From positions 1,197 through 65,196 of the forward strand of contig CADCBH010000006.1 of the NCBI GenBank assembly GCA_902799655.1: a stretch of 64,000 bases of DNA, given 5' to 3'. Below, piece after piece: positions 43,147 through 51,621 of this stretch. Under the pieces are notes generated by a model. It was not told where the DNA came from. It did no database searches and was given only the letters and a program-made list of their open reading frames with translations. This DNA comes from an uncultured Bacteroidales bacterium. Its GTDB lineage: Bacteria; Bacteroidota; Bacteroidia; Bacteroidales; Bacteroidaceae. The translations under genes and the position numbers were made by a program. The stretch's first letter is position 1, and each line of letters starts with the position of its first letter.

Positions 43147-44712
43147 ATGAGCAAGCAATTAGAGAAAATCAAACAGCTTATCGAGAAGCGCGAGCAGGCT
43201 CGTCTCGGTGGTGGTGAGAAAGCCATACAGAAGCAGCACGAAAAAGGAAAGTACACTGCACGTGAGCGTGTAGAGATGCTGCTCGACAAGGGCTCGTTCG
43301 AAGAGTACGATATGTTCAAGGAGCATCGTTGCTACAACTTCGGCATGGAGAAGAAGAACTTCCTCGGCGATGGTGTGGTAGCAGGTTCTGGTACCATCGA
43401 CGGTCGTCTGGTATTCATCTTCGCACAGGACTTCACCGTTCACGCTGGTTCGCTGTCAGAGACCATGTCGCAGAAGATCTGCAAGGTCATGGATATGGCT
43501 ATGAAGATGGGTGCCCCGCTGATTGGCATCAACGACTCGGGTGGTGCCCGTATCCAGGAGGGTATCAATGCACTGGCAGGCTACGCTGAGATTTTTGAGC
43601 GTAATATTCTGGCATCAGGTGTGATTCCTCAGATTTCAGGTATCTTCGGTCCTTGCGCAGGTGGTGCTGTTTACTCCCCTGCCCTCACAGACTTCACACT
43701 GATGATGGAAGGCACTTCATATATGTTCCTGACTGGTCCTAAGGTGGTAAAGACTGTCACTGGTGAGGACATCGACCAGGAGCATCTGGGTGGTGCTTCA
43801 GTACACGCATCGAAGTCGGGTGTGACCCACTTCACCGCTAAGACGGAGGAAGAGGCTGTTGAGATGCTGAAGACCCTGTTGAGCTATATTCCTTCTAACA
43901 ACATGGAGCTGGCTCCTCGCAAGAAGTGTGACGACCCCATCGATCGTCTGGAGGATTCACTCAACGAGATTATCCCTGAGAATCCCAACGAGGCATACGA
44001 TATGTACAAGGTCATCTCGGCTATCACCGATGATCACGAGTTCTTCGAGGTACAGCCTAAGTTTGCCAAGAACATCATCGTGGGTTTTGCACGTTTCAAC
44101 GGACAGAGTGTGGGTATCGTAGCCAACCAGCCTTCATGCTATGCTGGTGTGCTCGACGTGAACGCTTCTCGTAAGGGTGCCCGCTTCGTACGTTTCTGCG
44201 ACGCTTTCAATATTCCTATCGTATCACTGGTTGACGTACCAGGATTCCTGCCCGGTACTGGTCAGGAGTACAACGCAGTCATCCTGCACGGTGCTCAGCT
44301 GTTGTATGCTTATGGCGAGGCTACTGTTCCCAAGATCACCGTTACCCTGCGTAAGTCGTATGGTGGTTCACACATCGTGATGGGTTCTAAGCAGTTGCAT
44401 ACCGACTTGAACTACGCATGGCCTTCTGCTGAGATTGCCGTGATGGGTGCATCTGGTGCTGCTGCTGTGCTCTATGCCAAGGAGGCTAAGGCCAAGAAGG
44501 AAGCAGGTGAAGACGTGAAGGCATTTATCGCTGAGAAGGAGGAAGAGTACAACGATCTCTTCGCTAATCCTTATCAGGCTGCCAAGTATGGTTACATCGA
44601 CGATGTCATCGAACCTCGCAACACACGTTTCCGCATCTGTCGTGCATTGGCCCAGTTGGCTACTAAGCGTGACTCACTGCCCGCTAAGAAGCATGGCAAC
44701 ATACCTATGTAA
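43147..44712 (+). CDS. mmdA: Methylmalonyl/propionyl-CoA carboxyltransferase subunit (MmdA type)
   Basis: A 521-aa crotonase-fold carboxyltransferase that moves CO2 between biotin and (methyl)malonyl-CoA. Signatures: GINDSGGARIQEG, SGVIPQISGIFGPCAGGAVYSPALTDF and, in the second half, VDVPGFLPGTGQEY with VTLRKSYGGSHIVMGSK. Located between mce and the biotin carrier gene, it matches the alpha subunit of methylmalonyl-CoA decarboxylase or the beta subunit of propionyl-CoA carboxylase. The usual sodium-pump subunit (MmdB) is not next to it. Confidence 0.94.
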   Translation: MSKQLEKIKQLIEKREQARLGGGEKAIQKQHEKGKYTARERVEMLLDKGSFEEYDMFKEHRCYNFGMEKKNFLGDGVVAGSGTIDGRLVFIFAQDFTVHAGSLSETMSQKICKVMDMAMKMGAPLIGINDSGGARIQEGINALAGYAEIFERNILASGVIPQISGIFGPCAGGAVYSPALTDFTLMMEGTSYMFLTGPKVVKTVTGEDIDQEHLGGASVHASKSGVTHFTAKTEEEAVEMLKTLLSYIPSNNMELAPRKKCDDPIDRLEDSLNEIIPENPNEAYDMYKVISAITDDHEFFEVQPKFAKNIIVGFARFNGQSVGIVANQPSCYAGVLDVNASRKGARFVRFCDAFNIPIVSLVDVPGFLPGTGQEYNAVILHGAQLLYAYGEATVPKITVTLRKSYGGSHIVMGSKQLHTDLNYAWPSAEIAVMGASGAAAVLYAKEAKAKKEAGEDVKAFIAEKEEEYNDLFANPYQAAKYGYIDDVIEPRNTRFRICRALAQLATKRDSLPAKKHGNIPM

Positions 44713-44750
44713 AGTTTAAAGTTTAAAGTTCAAAGTTTAAAGTTTCAGGT

Positions 44751-44900
44751 ATGAACAACGAAGTATATGCAGCCATTGCAATGGCACTGTACGAGTTCAA
44801 GGGCAACAACGTCCACGACAAGGAGCCCGGCATCATCACGATTGCCGAGAAGCAGACCCAGTGGAATGGTTATGCCCTCACAATGACAGAACACCCCTAA
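44751..44900 (+). CDS. 49-aa OadG-like tail protein (mmdA-mmdC spacer gene)
   Basis: A short ORF, start ATG 44751, stop TAA 44898-44900, beginning MNNEVYAAIAMALYEFKG and containing EKQTQWNG. It resembles the soluble C-terminal tail of OadG/MmdD-type gamma or delta subunits but lacks their transmembrane helix. Conserved position between mmdA and mmdC suggests an assembly role in the decarboxylase; this is inference. The preceding spacer is a TTTAAAGTT-type repeat. Confidence 0.7.
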   Translation: MNNEVYAAIAMALYEFKGNNVHDKEPGIITIAEKQTQWNGYALTMTEHP

Positions 44901-44934
44901 TAAGGGAATATTGAATAGTGAAAAGTAACAAACC

Positions 44935-45372
44935 ATGAAGAAAGAATATAAGTATACTATCAATGGTCATCAGTACGAGGTCGCTATTGGTGACATCGAA
45001 GATACCATTGCAACCGTTGTCGTCAACGGCGAAGAGTACAAAGTAGAATGGGAACCCGAGGCTGAGCCTGAAAAGAAGAAGCCAGTACTCGGCAAGCCTG
45101 CAGCAGCAAACGATACCACTACTCCAGAAGAGTCAGCTTCGGGCGCTAATGTTAACACCAACAACGCCATCAAGGCTCCTCTGCCTGGCGTCATCACCTC
45201 TATCGAGGTGAATGTGGGCGATGAGGTGAAGGCTGGCGACACAGTACTCGTACTCGAAGCCATGAAGATGGCCAACAACATCGAAGCCGAGAAAGACGGT
45301 AAGGTGACAGCCATCTGCGTGAAAGCTGGTCAGACGGTGATGGAAGACGATGCACTGGTAGTCATCGAGTAA
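44935..45372 (+). CDS. mmdC: Biotin carboxyl carrier subunit of the decarboxylase
   Basis: A 145-aa biotinyl protein: a short N-terminal strand region, a Pro/Ala/Thr-rich linker (residues 45-75), and a biotinyl domain with EAMKM at 108-112 (biotinylated Lys111). The carrier swings between carboxylase and transferase sites. It is the last gene of the mce operon, followed by a strong terminator. Confidence 0.95.
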   Translation: MKKEYKYTINGHQYEVAIGDIEDTIATVVVNGEEYKVEWEPEAEPEKKKPVLGKPAAANDTTTPEESASGANVNTNNAIKAPLPGVITSIEVNVGDEVKAGDTVLVLEAMKMANNIEAEKDGKVTAICVKAGQTVMEDDALVVIE

Positions 45373-45391
45373 ACCCAAGAATAACGTCAAC

Positions 45392-45430
45392 AAAAAAGCT
45401 GCTCTCTATTGAAGATGAGCAGCTTTTTTT
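45392..45430. terminator. Bidirectional terminator between mmdC and panD
   Basis: The perfect stem AAAAAAGCTGCTC (45392-45404) with GAGCAGCTTTTTT (45417-45429) and a 12-nt loop has A- and T-runs on its flanks, so it serves both converging transcripts. Confidence 0.92.
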
Positions 45431-45450
45431 ATGTTTTTAATTGGAATTGC

Positions 45451-45795
45451 TTATAATCTGTTACCCTCTTTGGGAAACACCACAAAAGGTTTGAAGGTCT
45501 TGGCCTCTTCGAAATCCATCGTGGCATAAGAGATAATAATCACGGTATCGCCTACCTGCACCTTACGGGCTGCGGCACCATTCAGGCAGATACAGCCACT
45601 ACCACGTTCGCCTTTAATAATATAGGTCTCGAAACGCTCACCATTGTTATTATCAACAATCTGCACCTTCTCGCCAGCAATCAAATTGGCAGCATCCATC
45701 AGATCTTCATCAATCGTGATGCTACCCATATAGTTGAGATTGGCCTCAGTCACTGTCACACAGTGCAGCTTAGACTTCAATACTTGAATCATCAT
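45451..45795 (-). CDS. panD: Aspartate 1-decarboxylase
   Basis: A 114-aa pyruvoyl enzyme making beta-alanine for pantothenate. The self-cleavage site is G24-S25 in [13 protein letters not shown] as start reproduces the E. coli numbering. Its ATG overlaps the panC stop by 4 nt. Length is normal for the proenzyme. Confidence 0.97.
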   Translation of the reverse strand: MMIQVLKSKLHCVTVTEANLNYMGSITIDEDLMDAANLIAGEKVQIVDNNNGERFETYIIKGERGSGCICLNGAAARKVQVGDTVIIISYATMDFEEAKTFKPFVVFPKEGNRL

Positions 45796-46646
45796 AATGC
45801 CTTGTACTTGATATGGTCAATTAAACGAATGGGGGTCTTTCCACAATAGACGGTAATGCAACCCACCACATAGGGTGTATCGTCCCAGTTCTGGATATCC
45901 TGAAGGGTATTGCCATCGACAATAGAGAAATACTCTACATCAAGACCCTCGACAGCGTTGATGTCGCTGACCACCTTGTCGTGGGTTTCCTGAACAGTAT
46001 GTTTCTTCGCATACGTCACACTCGCCTTCAACGCCTTGTAGATAGCAGGAGCGATGGCACGCTCGTCTGGAGCCAGCAACGTATTACGACTGCTACGCGC
46101 CAATCCGTCAGCATCACGTACAATGTCACACTCGACAATCTGTACAGGCAACTGCAGATGGCGCACCATAGCCTTGACGACAGCGATTTGCTGCCAGTCT
46201 TTCTCACCAAAATAAGCGCGCTGGGGTTTCACGATATAAAACAAACGGCTCACCACCTGACAGACACCATTAAAATGGCCAGGACGATGGGCGCCCTCCA
46301 TCACTGTTGATACTGGAGGATACTCAAACTGACGGGTATCGGGCACGGGATACATCTCCTCAACAGAAGGTGCCAACACATAATCAGCGCCACACTCGTC
46401 AAGCAACTTACAGTCGGCATCCAGTGTGCGTGGATAATTCTTGAGGTCGTTTTTGTCGTTGAACTGTGTCGGATTGACAAATACCGACACCACTGTTATC
46501 CCGTTTTCCTTCACACTGCGACGTACCAGCGAGGCATGTCCCTCATGCAGTGCTCCCATTGTAGGCACAAGGCCTATCTCTTTACCTTGCTTGCGATCTT
46601 CAAACAACTGGTTTTGAAGGTCAACAATCTTATTGAATACTTTCAT
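45792..46646 (-). CDS. panC: Pantothenate synthetase
   Basis: A 284-aa enzyme that condenses pantoate and beta-alanine with ATP. HIGH-like [10 protein letters not shown] (residues 31-40), [18 protein letters not shown], the FGEKDWQQ segment and the KMSKS-like RSSRN are clear. It heads a two-gene panC-panD operon, with a -7-like TTATTTTG at 46676-46683. Confidence 0.97.
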   Translation of the reverse strand: MKVFNKIVDLQNQLFEDRKQGKEIGLVPTMGALHEGHASLVRRSVKENGITVVSVFVNPTQFNDKNDLKNYPRTLDADCKLLDECGADYVLAPSVEEMYPVPDTRQFEYPPVSTVMEGAHRPGHFNGVCQVVSRLFYIVKPQRAYFGEKDWQQIAVVKAMVRHLQLPVQIVECDIVRDADGLARSSRNTLLAPDERAIAPAIYKALKASVTYAKKHTVQETHDKVVSDINAVEGLDVEYFSIVDGNTLQDIQNWDDTPYVVGCITVYCGKTPIRLIDHIKYKAL

Positions 46647-46675
46647 CTCTATGCTATGATGTGCGAAATCGGGTG

Positions 46676-46683
46676 CAAAATAA
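46676..46683 (-). promoter_or_regulatory. Candidate -7 box TTATTTTG of panC-panD
   Basis: TTATTTTG on the minus strand differs from TAnnTTTG at the second base; 29 nt before the panC ATG. Confidence 0.4.
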
Positions 46684-46788
46684 CAACATTTTTATCAAAT
46701 AAGGAAAAAATATCGTAAAAATATGCCAAAAACAAGGCTAAAATCATTAAAATATGCACATTTTTGCGGTTTTGTGAGTTTTTTTTCG

Positions 46789-46796
46789 TAACTTTG
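46789..46796 (+). promoter_or_regulatory. -7 box TAACTTTG of the GT5/DUF4270 operon
   Basis: TAACTTTG on the plus strand, 41 nt before the ATG at 46838, divergent from panC. Confidence 0.65.
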
Positions 46797-46837
46797 CAGT
46801 CAATGATAGCAAGACTGCTAAATAAAAATCGTACGAT

Positions 46838-47635
46838 ATGGCAAAGAAGATTCTATTCATCAATCAGGAAATTACGCCTTATGTCCCTGACACCGACCTC
46901 TCACTGATGGGTAAAGCATTGCCTCAGGCCATGCAGGAGAATGGTCATGAAATCCGCACGTTCATGCCTAAATGGGGCACTATCAATGAGCGTCGTGGAC
47001 AGCTACATGAGGTGATACGCCTGTCGGGAATGAATCTGATTATCGACGATACCGATCACCCACTGATTATCAAGGTAGCCACCATCGTAGGTACCCGTAT
47101 TCAGGTGTACTTCATCGATAATGACGACTATTTCTCACGTCGTCAGATGGCTCAGGACGAGAATGGCAACGACTATGCCGACAACGGAGAGCGCGCTATC
47201 TTCTTCGCCCGTGGTGTATTGGAAACTGTCAAGAAACTGCGCTGGGTACCCGACATCATCCACGTTCAAGGATGGATGAGTGCCGTTGTTCCCCTCTATA
47301 TCAAAACCGCCTACCATGACGAGCCTTCGTTCTCTAATGTCAAGGTGGTTACCTCGCTGTTCTCCAAGAGCCTGACAGCAGATTTGGACAGCAATTTCAA
47401 GAGATGCGTAGAGTTCCGCGAGGCCGATGCCGAACAACTGAAGAAATACAAGGACACATTCGACTTCGACGAGCTCTGCAAGCTGGCTATTGACTACAGC
47501 GATGGCGTCATAGCAGCAGACAAGAATGTAAACACTGAACTTCTGAAATATGCCACAGACAACAAGATTCCTGCCCTCGCCTACCCTGGGGAGGATTTCT
47601 ACAGTGCATACGAGGATTTTTATGAAAAGTTATAA
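46838..47635 (+). CDS. Single-domain glycogen/starch synthase-like (GT5 N-terminal) protein
   Basis: A 265-aa protein equal to the N-terminal Rossmann domain of GT5 glycogen synthases (ILFINQEITPYV, FMPKWGTINER, DIIHVQGWMSAVVPLYI). The C-terminal nucleotide-sugar domain, with its KxGG motif and catalytic Glu, is missing. Thus it probably has no synthase activity alone; a partner or regulatory role is inferred. The same short form recurs next to panC in other Bacteroidales (from memory). Followed 8 nt later by the DUF4270 lipoprotein. Confidence 0.85.
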   Translation: MAKKILFINQEITPYVPDTDLSLMGKALPQAMQENGHEIRTFMPKWGTINERRGQLHEVIRLSGMNLIIDDTDHPLIIKVATIVGTRIQVYFIDNDDYFSRRQMAQDENGNDYADNGERAIFFARGVLETVKKLRWVPDIIHVQGWMSAVVPLYIKTAYHDEPSFSNVKVVTSLFSKSLTADLDSNFKRCVEFREADAEQLKKYKDTFDFDELCKLAIDYSDGVIAADKNVNTELLKYATDNKIPALAYPGEDFYSAYEDFYEKL

Positions 47636-47643
47636 TTAGAAAG

Positions 47644-49098
47644 ATGAGAAAATGGATAATGGCAGGGATTGCGCTTCTTACAATCGCAATCTCTTCTTGT
47701 AGTGATGAAACGGCAACACTGGGTAATTCGCTGACAAGCGATGTTGACCGATTCACAATCAAAACGGACACCTTCGATATCACGACACGCTCGCTGGCTG
47801 CTGGTCATGTGTTGTCGAGAAGCAGTTATAGCTACCTCGGATGCATCAAGGATCCCGAGACAGGCACCTATATCACCTGCGACTACACTACACAGTTCTC
47901 TATTCTGGAGAAAGAGGCTCCCACGCTGTTTACCAACAAGGATCTTGTCGTTGGACGTGACGACAATAACGAGCCAATCGTTGACTCTTGTTTTGTCAAC
48001 ATCATGCTCAATTCCTTTCAGGGTGACTCACTGACAGCCATGAAGTTACAGCTGTTAGAGTATGCAGAGCCGCTGACGAGCTCTGACGTTATCTACACGG
48101 ATTTCGACCCAGAGGAAGCAGGTTTCATCCGCGAAGACGCTGGTGCCATCAACGTACAGAGAGTGTATAGCGTCAGCGACCTGACCATGAGCGACAGCTT
48201 GCGCAATGTGTATCGTCAGGGAGGTTACTACTGGTATGTCAAGGTTCCTATCAACAAGGAATATACCGACCAGGAGGGCAACAAGTACAACAATTATGGT
48301 ACATACCTGATGCGTAAATTCTACAAGGATCCTTCGCTCTTCAAGAACTTCAATTCATTCACTCGCAACGTCTGCCCAGGATTCCTGATAAAGACAACAG
48401 ACGGACAGGACTTGATGATTGAGGTGGCCTACACCCAGTTGTCGATGTACTATCGCTATAAGGATGGCGACAATGTCAAGACAGCCAATCGCACTCTGAA
48501 CTCTACCAGCGAGGTATTGCGAGCCACCCATATCGACTATGACGAGACGGGTATCAACAAACTGGTAGCAGCTGATACCTGCACCTATCTGAAGACACCT
48601 GCTGGCATCTATACTGAGGTCACACTGCCAATCGAGGACATCATGAGGGGCCACGAGACTGACACCATCACCTCTGCCAAGATTGTCTTCCGTCGTATGA
48701 GGTCTGCCAACAACCTGTCGGATATTGTGCTTGAAGAACCTACCAGCGTACTGCTCATCGAGCGCGACAGCCTCTATACTTTCTTCGAGAACAATGGTAC
48801 ACCCGACTATATCAATGCTTATGTGGCAACGTTCAACAGCACACAGAAAACATATAGTTTCAACAACATCTGTCATTTGATAAACCGTATGGCTGCCAAA
48901 AATGGAAATTCAGACAACTGGAACAAAGCGGTACTGATACCAGTACAGTTGGCTAAGGCGACCACTACCACCACCACAGCGACAACAGTAGCCAGTGTAT
49001 CAAACGAGATGAATGTCAACAGTGTTCGACTGGTGGGTGGTTCCAACAATAAACACGCGCCCATACGTATGAGCGTGATATATAATGTGAATCAATAG
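47644..49098 (+). CDS. DUF4270 surface lipoprotein
   Basis: A 484-aa lipoprotein: signal peptide with lipobox AISSC-S at about residue 19, followed by ETATLGNSL and a beta-rich body with a Thr-rich stretch (residues about 437-447). The pattern, with repeated TDTF/DTIT elements, is that of the DUF4270 family, which is Bacteroidetes-specific and of unknown function. Located between the GT5-domain gene and a 43-aa ORF in one transcription unit. Confidence 0.85.
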   Translation: MRKWIMAGIALLTIAISSCSDETATLGNSLTSDVDRFTIKTDTFDITTRSLAAGHVLSRSSYSYLGCIKDPETGTYITCDYTTQFSILEKEAPTLFTNKDLVVGRDDNNEPIVDSCFVNIMLNSFQGDSLTAMKLQLLEYAEPLTSSDVIYTDFDPEEAGFIREDAGAINVQRVYSVSDLTMSDSLRNVYRQGGYYWYVKVPINKEYTDQEGNKYNNYGTYLMRKFYKDPSLFKNFNSFTRNVCPGFLIKTTDGQDLMIEVAYTQLSMYYRYKDGDNVKTANRTLNSTSEVLRATHIDYDETGINKLVAADTCTYLKTPAGIYTEVTLPIEDIMRGHETDTITSAKIVFRRMRSANNLSDIVLEEPTSVLLIERDSLYTFFENNGTPDYINAYVATFNSTQKTYSFNNICHLINRMAAKNGNSDNWNKAVLIPVQLAKATTTTTTATTVASVSNEMNVNSVRLVGGSNNKHAPIRMSVIYNVNQ

Positions 49099-49100
49099 CG

Positions 49101-49232
49101 ATGGCTGACAACTTCCTTGAGAAGCATTACGAAGAGTATGAGGCTCGCAAGGCAGCCTATCTTCGCAAGAAAAAGCATCTGCCAAAAATAAAGTCTCGCC
49201 TTCTGGAACGTCCAGAAGACGAGGCTTTATAG
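49101..49232 (+). CDS. 43-aa conserved-type small protein
   Basis: ORF from ATG 49101 to TAG 49230-49232, two bases after the DUF4270 stop. It starts MADNFLEKHYEEYEARK, is highly charged and ends RPEDEAL. I recall similar short proteins in related genomes; function unknown. The last third of its coding sequence forms an 18-bp hairpin (49190-49228), so gene end and terminator overlap. Confidence 0.7.
   Translation: MADNFLEKHYEEYEARKAAYLRKKKHLPKIKSRLLERPEDEAL
49190..49228. terminator. Terminator hairpin inside the 43-aa ORF, also serves uvrD
   Basis: 49190-49207 pairs with 49211-49228 (one C-A mismatch, one T-G wobble) around a 3-nt ACG. On the minus strand it is followed by ACTTTATTTTT, a good terminator for uvrD; on the plus strand by weaker TTTATAGTT. 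Confidence 0.65.
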
Positions 49233-49241
49233 TTCCTATCT

Positions 49242-49272
49242 CTAGATCTTCTAGTAAATCTAGATCATCTAG
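49242..49272. repeat. CTAG array 1, intergenic (9-bp pitch)
   Basis: CTAG at 49242, 49251, 49260 and 49269, exactly 9 bp apart. The last copy supplies the uvrD stop codon (TAG, 49269-49271 on the minus strand). Confidence 0.9.
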
Positions 49273-51620
49273 CTGATTATCGTATAGCGTGCGAACTTCA
49301 GCAACAGCTGCTTAGTTCCCGCATTCTTAAAGGCCACCGTAGCCTTTGTGTTTTCCCCACTACCCTCGATATTGATGACCTTACCAATGCCAAAGCGTTG
49401 GTGTTCGATGGTATTGCCGACTTTCAGTCCGATATCGCCTATCGACGACTGAGGCGCTGGTGTTTCCTTACGGATGGGAACAAGTCGTGGCTTCACATCA
49501 GCAATAAATTGTGTGGCCACAGGGCGCGGATTCTGCACGGGTCGCTCATAGCGACTAGTAGGACTAGTATAACTAGTAGCTCTAGTACTACTAGTATGAC
49601 TAGATGAACTTGTACGACTAGCAGTACTAGTAAGCCCAGGGCCTCCGTTCCCTTCTACCCTCAACAGGCTGGGATCAATATCCTTGATGAAGCGCGATGG
49701 CGTGTCGTACTCCATACGGCCATAGCGGAAGCGATTCTGTGCACAGGTCAGGATGCAGTGTTTCTCAGCACGTGTGATGGCGACATAGAGCAGACGACGC
49801 TCCTCTTCCAACTCACGCATCGAACCCGTACACATCGGCGACGGGAAGATGTTCTCTTCAAGACCTACCACAAAAACAGTAGGAAACTCCAGACCTTTGG
49901 CAGCATGTATCGTCATCAATGTCACCTTGGGCTGATCGTCATCACCATCGCTATCCAAATCCGTCAGTAAAGCCACCTCCTGCAAGAAATCACCCAACGA
50001 CAGCTGATCCAGAAGTCCTTCCTCCTTGCGCGACTCCACAAAGTCCTGCATACCACCCAGAAACTCCTCCAGATTCTCCTGGCGTGACAGGTCTTCAGGA
50101 TTATTAGAACTATAGATATCCTTGCTGATACCACTCTCCATGATGATGCTATGGCCCAGTTCGTAGGCATCTTCCTGCGCAACACGAGCTGTCCAGCCCT
50201 CTATCAGCTGCTTGAAAGCATCGAGTTTTGTCAGTGTACCCTTCGACAGTTTCAAGTCGAAGACGATAGGTTGTTGTATGACGCGCCACAGACTGACATG
50301 ATGCATATTGGCTGTCTCTACGATCTTACTCACCGTCGTATCACCAATACCTCGTGTAGGATAATTGATGATACGACGCAGGGCCTCCTCATCATCAGGA
50401 TTGGCCACCACACGGAAGTAGGCTATCACATCCTTAATCTCCTTGCGCTGATAGAAACTCAAGCCACCATAAATACGATAGGGGATGCCATCCTTGCGCA
50501 TCTGTTCCTCAAACGAACGACTCTGGGCATTAGTACGATACAGGATGGCAAAATCATTATAGGCAGCCTGCTCCTGCCTGCGTATGCGCTTGATGTCGTT
50601 GCAAACGATGATAGCCTCCTCACGATCACTATAGGCTGGTTTCAGCATCAGACGCTCACCCTGCTCATTCTCACTGAAGACATCCTTATGGATTTGACGC
50701 TCATTCTTACGAATCAGACTATTGGCAGCTTTCACGATAAGCTGTGTAGAACGATAGTTCTGCTCCAACTTAAAGAGCTGCGAACCAGCATACTGTTGCT
50801 GGAAATTAAGGATATTGTCGATATTGGCTCCTCGGAAGCTATAGATGCTCTGGGCATCATCACCTACCACACAGATACGGCCCGTCTGCTGCGTCAACTG
50901 CAACAGGATGGCCTGCTGAGCATAGTTAGTATCCTGATACTCATCTACCAGCACATAGCCGTAGCGCTCCACATATTTCTGACGGATATCCGCATGCTGC
51001 TGGAAGAGCAGGAAGGTCTGTACCAACAGGTCGTCAAAGTCCATCGCATTAGCCTGACGACAGCGTTCCGCGTACCTATTATATATAGTAGATACCTGCG
51101 GACGCTTCTTCTGTGCATCATCAGCTGCCCAGGAGCTCACCATATACTGCTGAGGCAGAATCAGATGGTTCTTGGCCATCGAGATACGGTCGGCCACACT
51201 GGCAGGCTTGTATTCCTTCTCATCGAGTTGCAACTCCTTGATGATACTCTTCACCAGCGAACGAGAGTCACTCTGGTCGTAGATGGTGAAGTTGGACGAG
51301 AAACCAATGTGCTCCGCTTCTGCCCTGAGAATGCGCGAAAACACAGAGTGGAACGTACCCATCTGCAGATAGCGGGCATTGTCAGCACCCACCAATCTGC
51401 CTATACGCTCTTTCATCTCGCGTGCTGCCTTATTGGTGAATGTGAGCGCTAGGATGTTCCACGGATTCATATGATGATGAGACAGCAGATAAGCTATCTT
51501 ATACGTCAGCACACGCGTCTTACCAGAGCCTGCACCAGCGATAATCAACTGAGGACCATCACAATACGTGACGGCTTCACGCTGTCCTTGATTGAGTTGT
51601 TCTAACAATTGCTCGTCCAT
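49269..51620 (-). CDS. uvrD: UvrD/PcrA-type superfamily 1 DNA helicase
   Basis: A 783-aa 3'-5' helicase. Walker A AGAGSGKT at about residues 27-34, DEYQDTN (motif II), GDDAQSIYSFRGA (III), EQNYRS (IV), TIHAAKGLEFPTVFVVG (V) and VAITRAEK (VI) are all present; a C-terminal Tudor-like domain (VGNTIEHQRFGIGKV) follows a low-complexity Ser/Thr linker at about 664-690. That linker is encoded by a 9-bp CTAG array. Start ATG 51620 is one base downstream of the regulator's stop; the upstream in-frame ATG (51752) lies inside that gene. Involved in repair and replication restart. Confidence 0.96.
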   Translation of the reverse strand: MDEQLLEQLNQGQREAVTYCDGPQLIIAGAGSGKTRVLTYKIAYLLSHHHMNPWNILALTFTNKAAREMKERIGRLVGADNARYLQMGTFHSVFSRILRAEAEHIGFSSNFTIYDQSDSRSLVKSIIKELQLDEKEYKPASVADRISMAKNHLILPQQYMVSSWAADDAQKKRPQVSTIYNRYAERCRQANAMDFDDLLVQTFLLFQQHADIRQKYVERYGYVLVDEYQDTNYAQQAILLQLTQQTGRICVVGDDAQSIYSFRGANIDNILNFQQQYAGSQLFKLEQNYRSTQLIVKAANSLIRKNERQIHKDVFSENEQGERLMLKPAYSDREEAIIVCNDIKRIRRQEQAAYNDFAILYRTNAQSRSFEEQMRKDGIPYRIYGGLSFYQRKEIKDVIAYFRVVANPDDEEALRRIINYPTRGIGDTTVSKIVETANMHHVSLWRVIQQPIVFDLKLSKGTLTKLDAFKQLIEGWTARVAQEDAYELGHSIIMESGISKDIYSSNNPEDLSRQENLEEFLGGMQDFVESRKEEGLLDQLSLGDFLQEVALLTDLDSDGDDDQPKVTLMTIHAAKGLEFPTVFVVGLEENIFPSPMCTGSMRELEEERRLLYVAITRAEKHCILTCAQNRFRYGRMEYDTPSRFIKDIDPSLLRVEGNGGPGLTSTASRTSSSSHTSSTRATSYTSPTSRYERPVQNPRPVATQFIADVKPRLVPIRKETPAPQSSIGDIGLKVGNTIEHQRFGIGKVINIEGSGENTKATVAFKNAGTKQLLLKFARYTIIS
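49555..49630. repeat. CTAG array 2, inside uvrD (9-bp pitch)
   Basis: CTAG at 49555, 49564, 49573, 49582, 49591, 49600, 49618 and 49627, with CTTG at 49609: nine 9-bp units without a break in phase. Encodes Thr-Ser-x triplets (TST, ASR, TSS, SSH, TSS, TRA, TSY, TSP, TSR). Confidence 0.92.
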
Positions 51621-51621
51621 G

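Noticed and set aside
49555-49630. CTAG array as a CRISPR
   Set aside because: Units are 9 bp with no spacers of protospacer length and the region is coding; not a CRISPR.
50151-51452. 433-codon open frame on the plus strand
   Set aside because: It is antisense to the strongly conserved uvrD helicase motifs; a long shadow frame with no domain or start signal.
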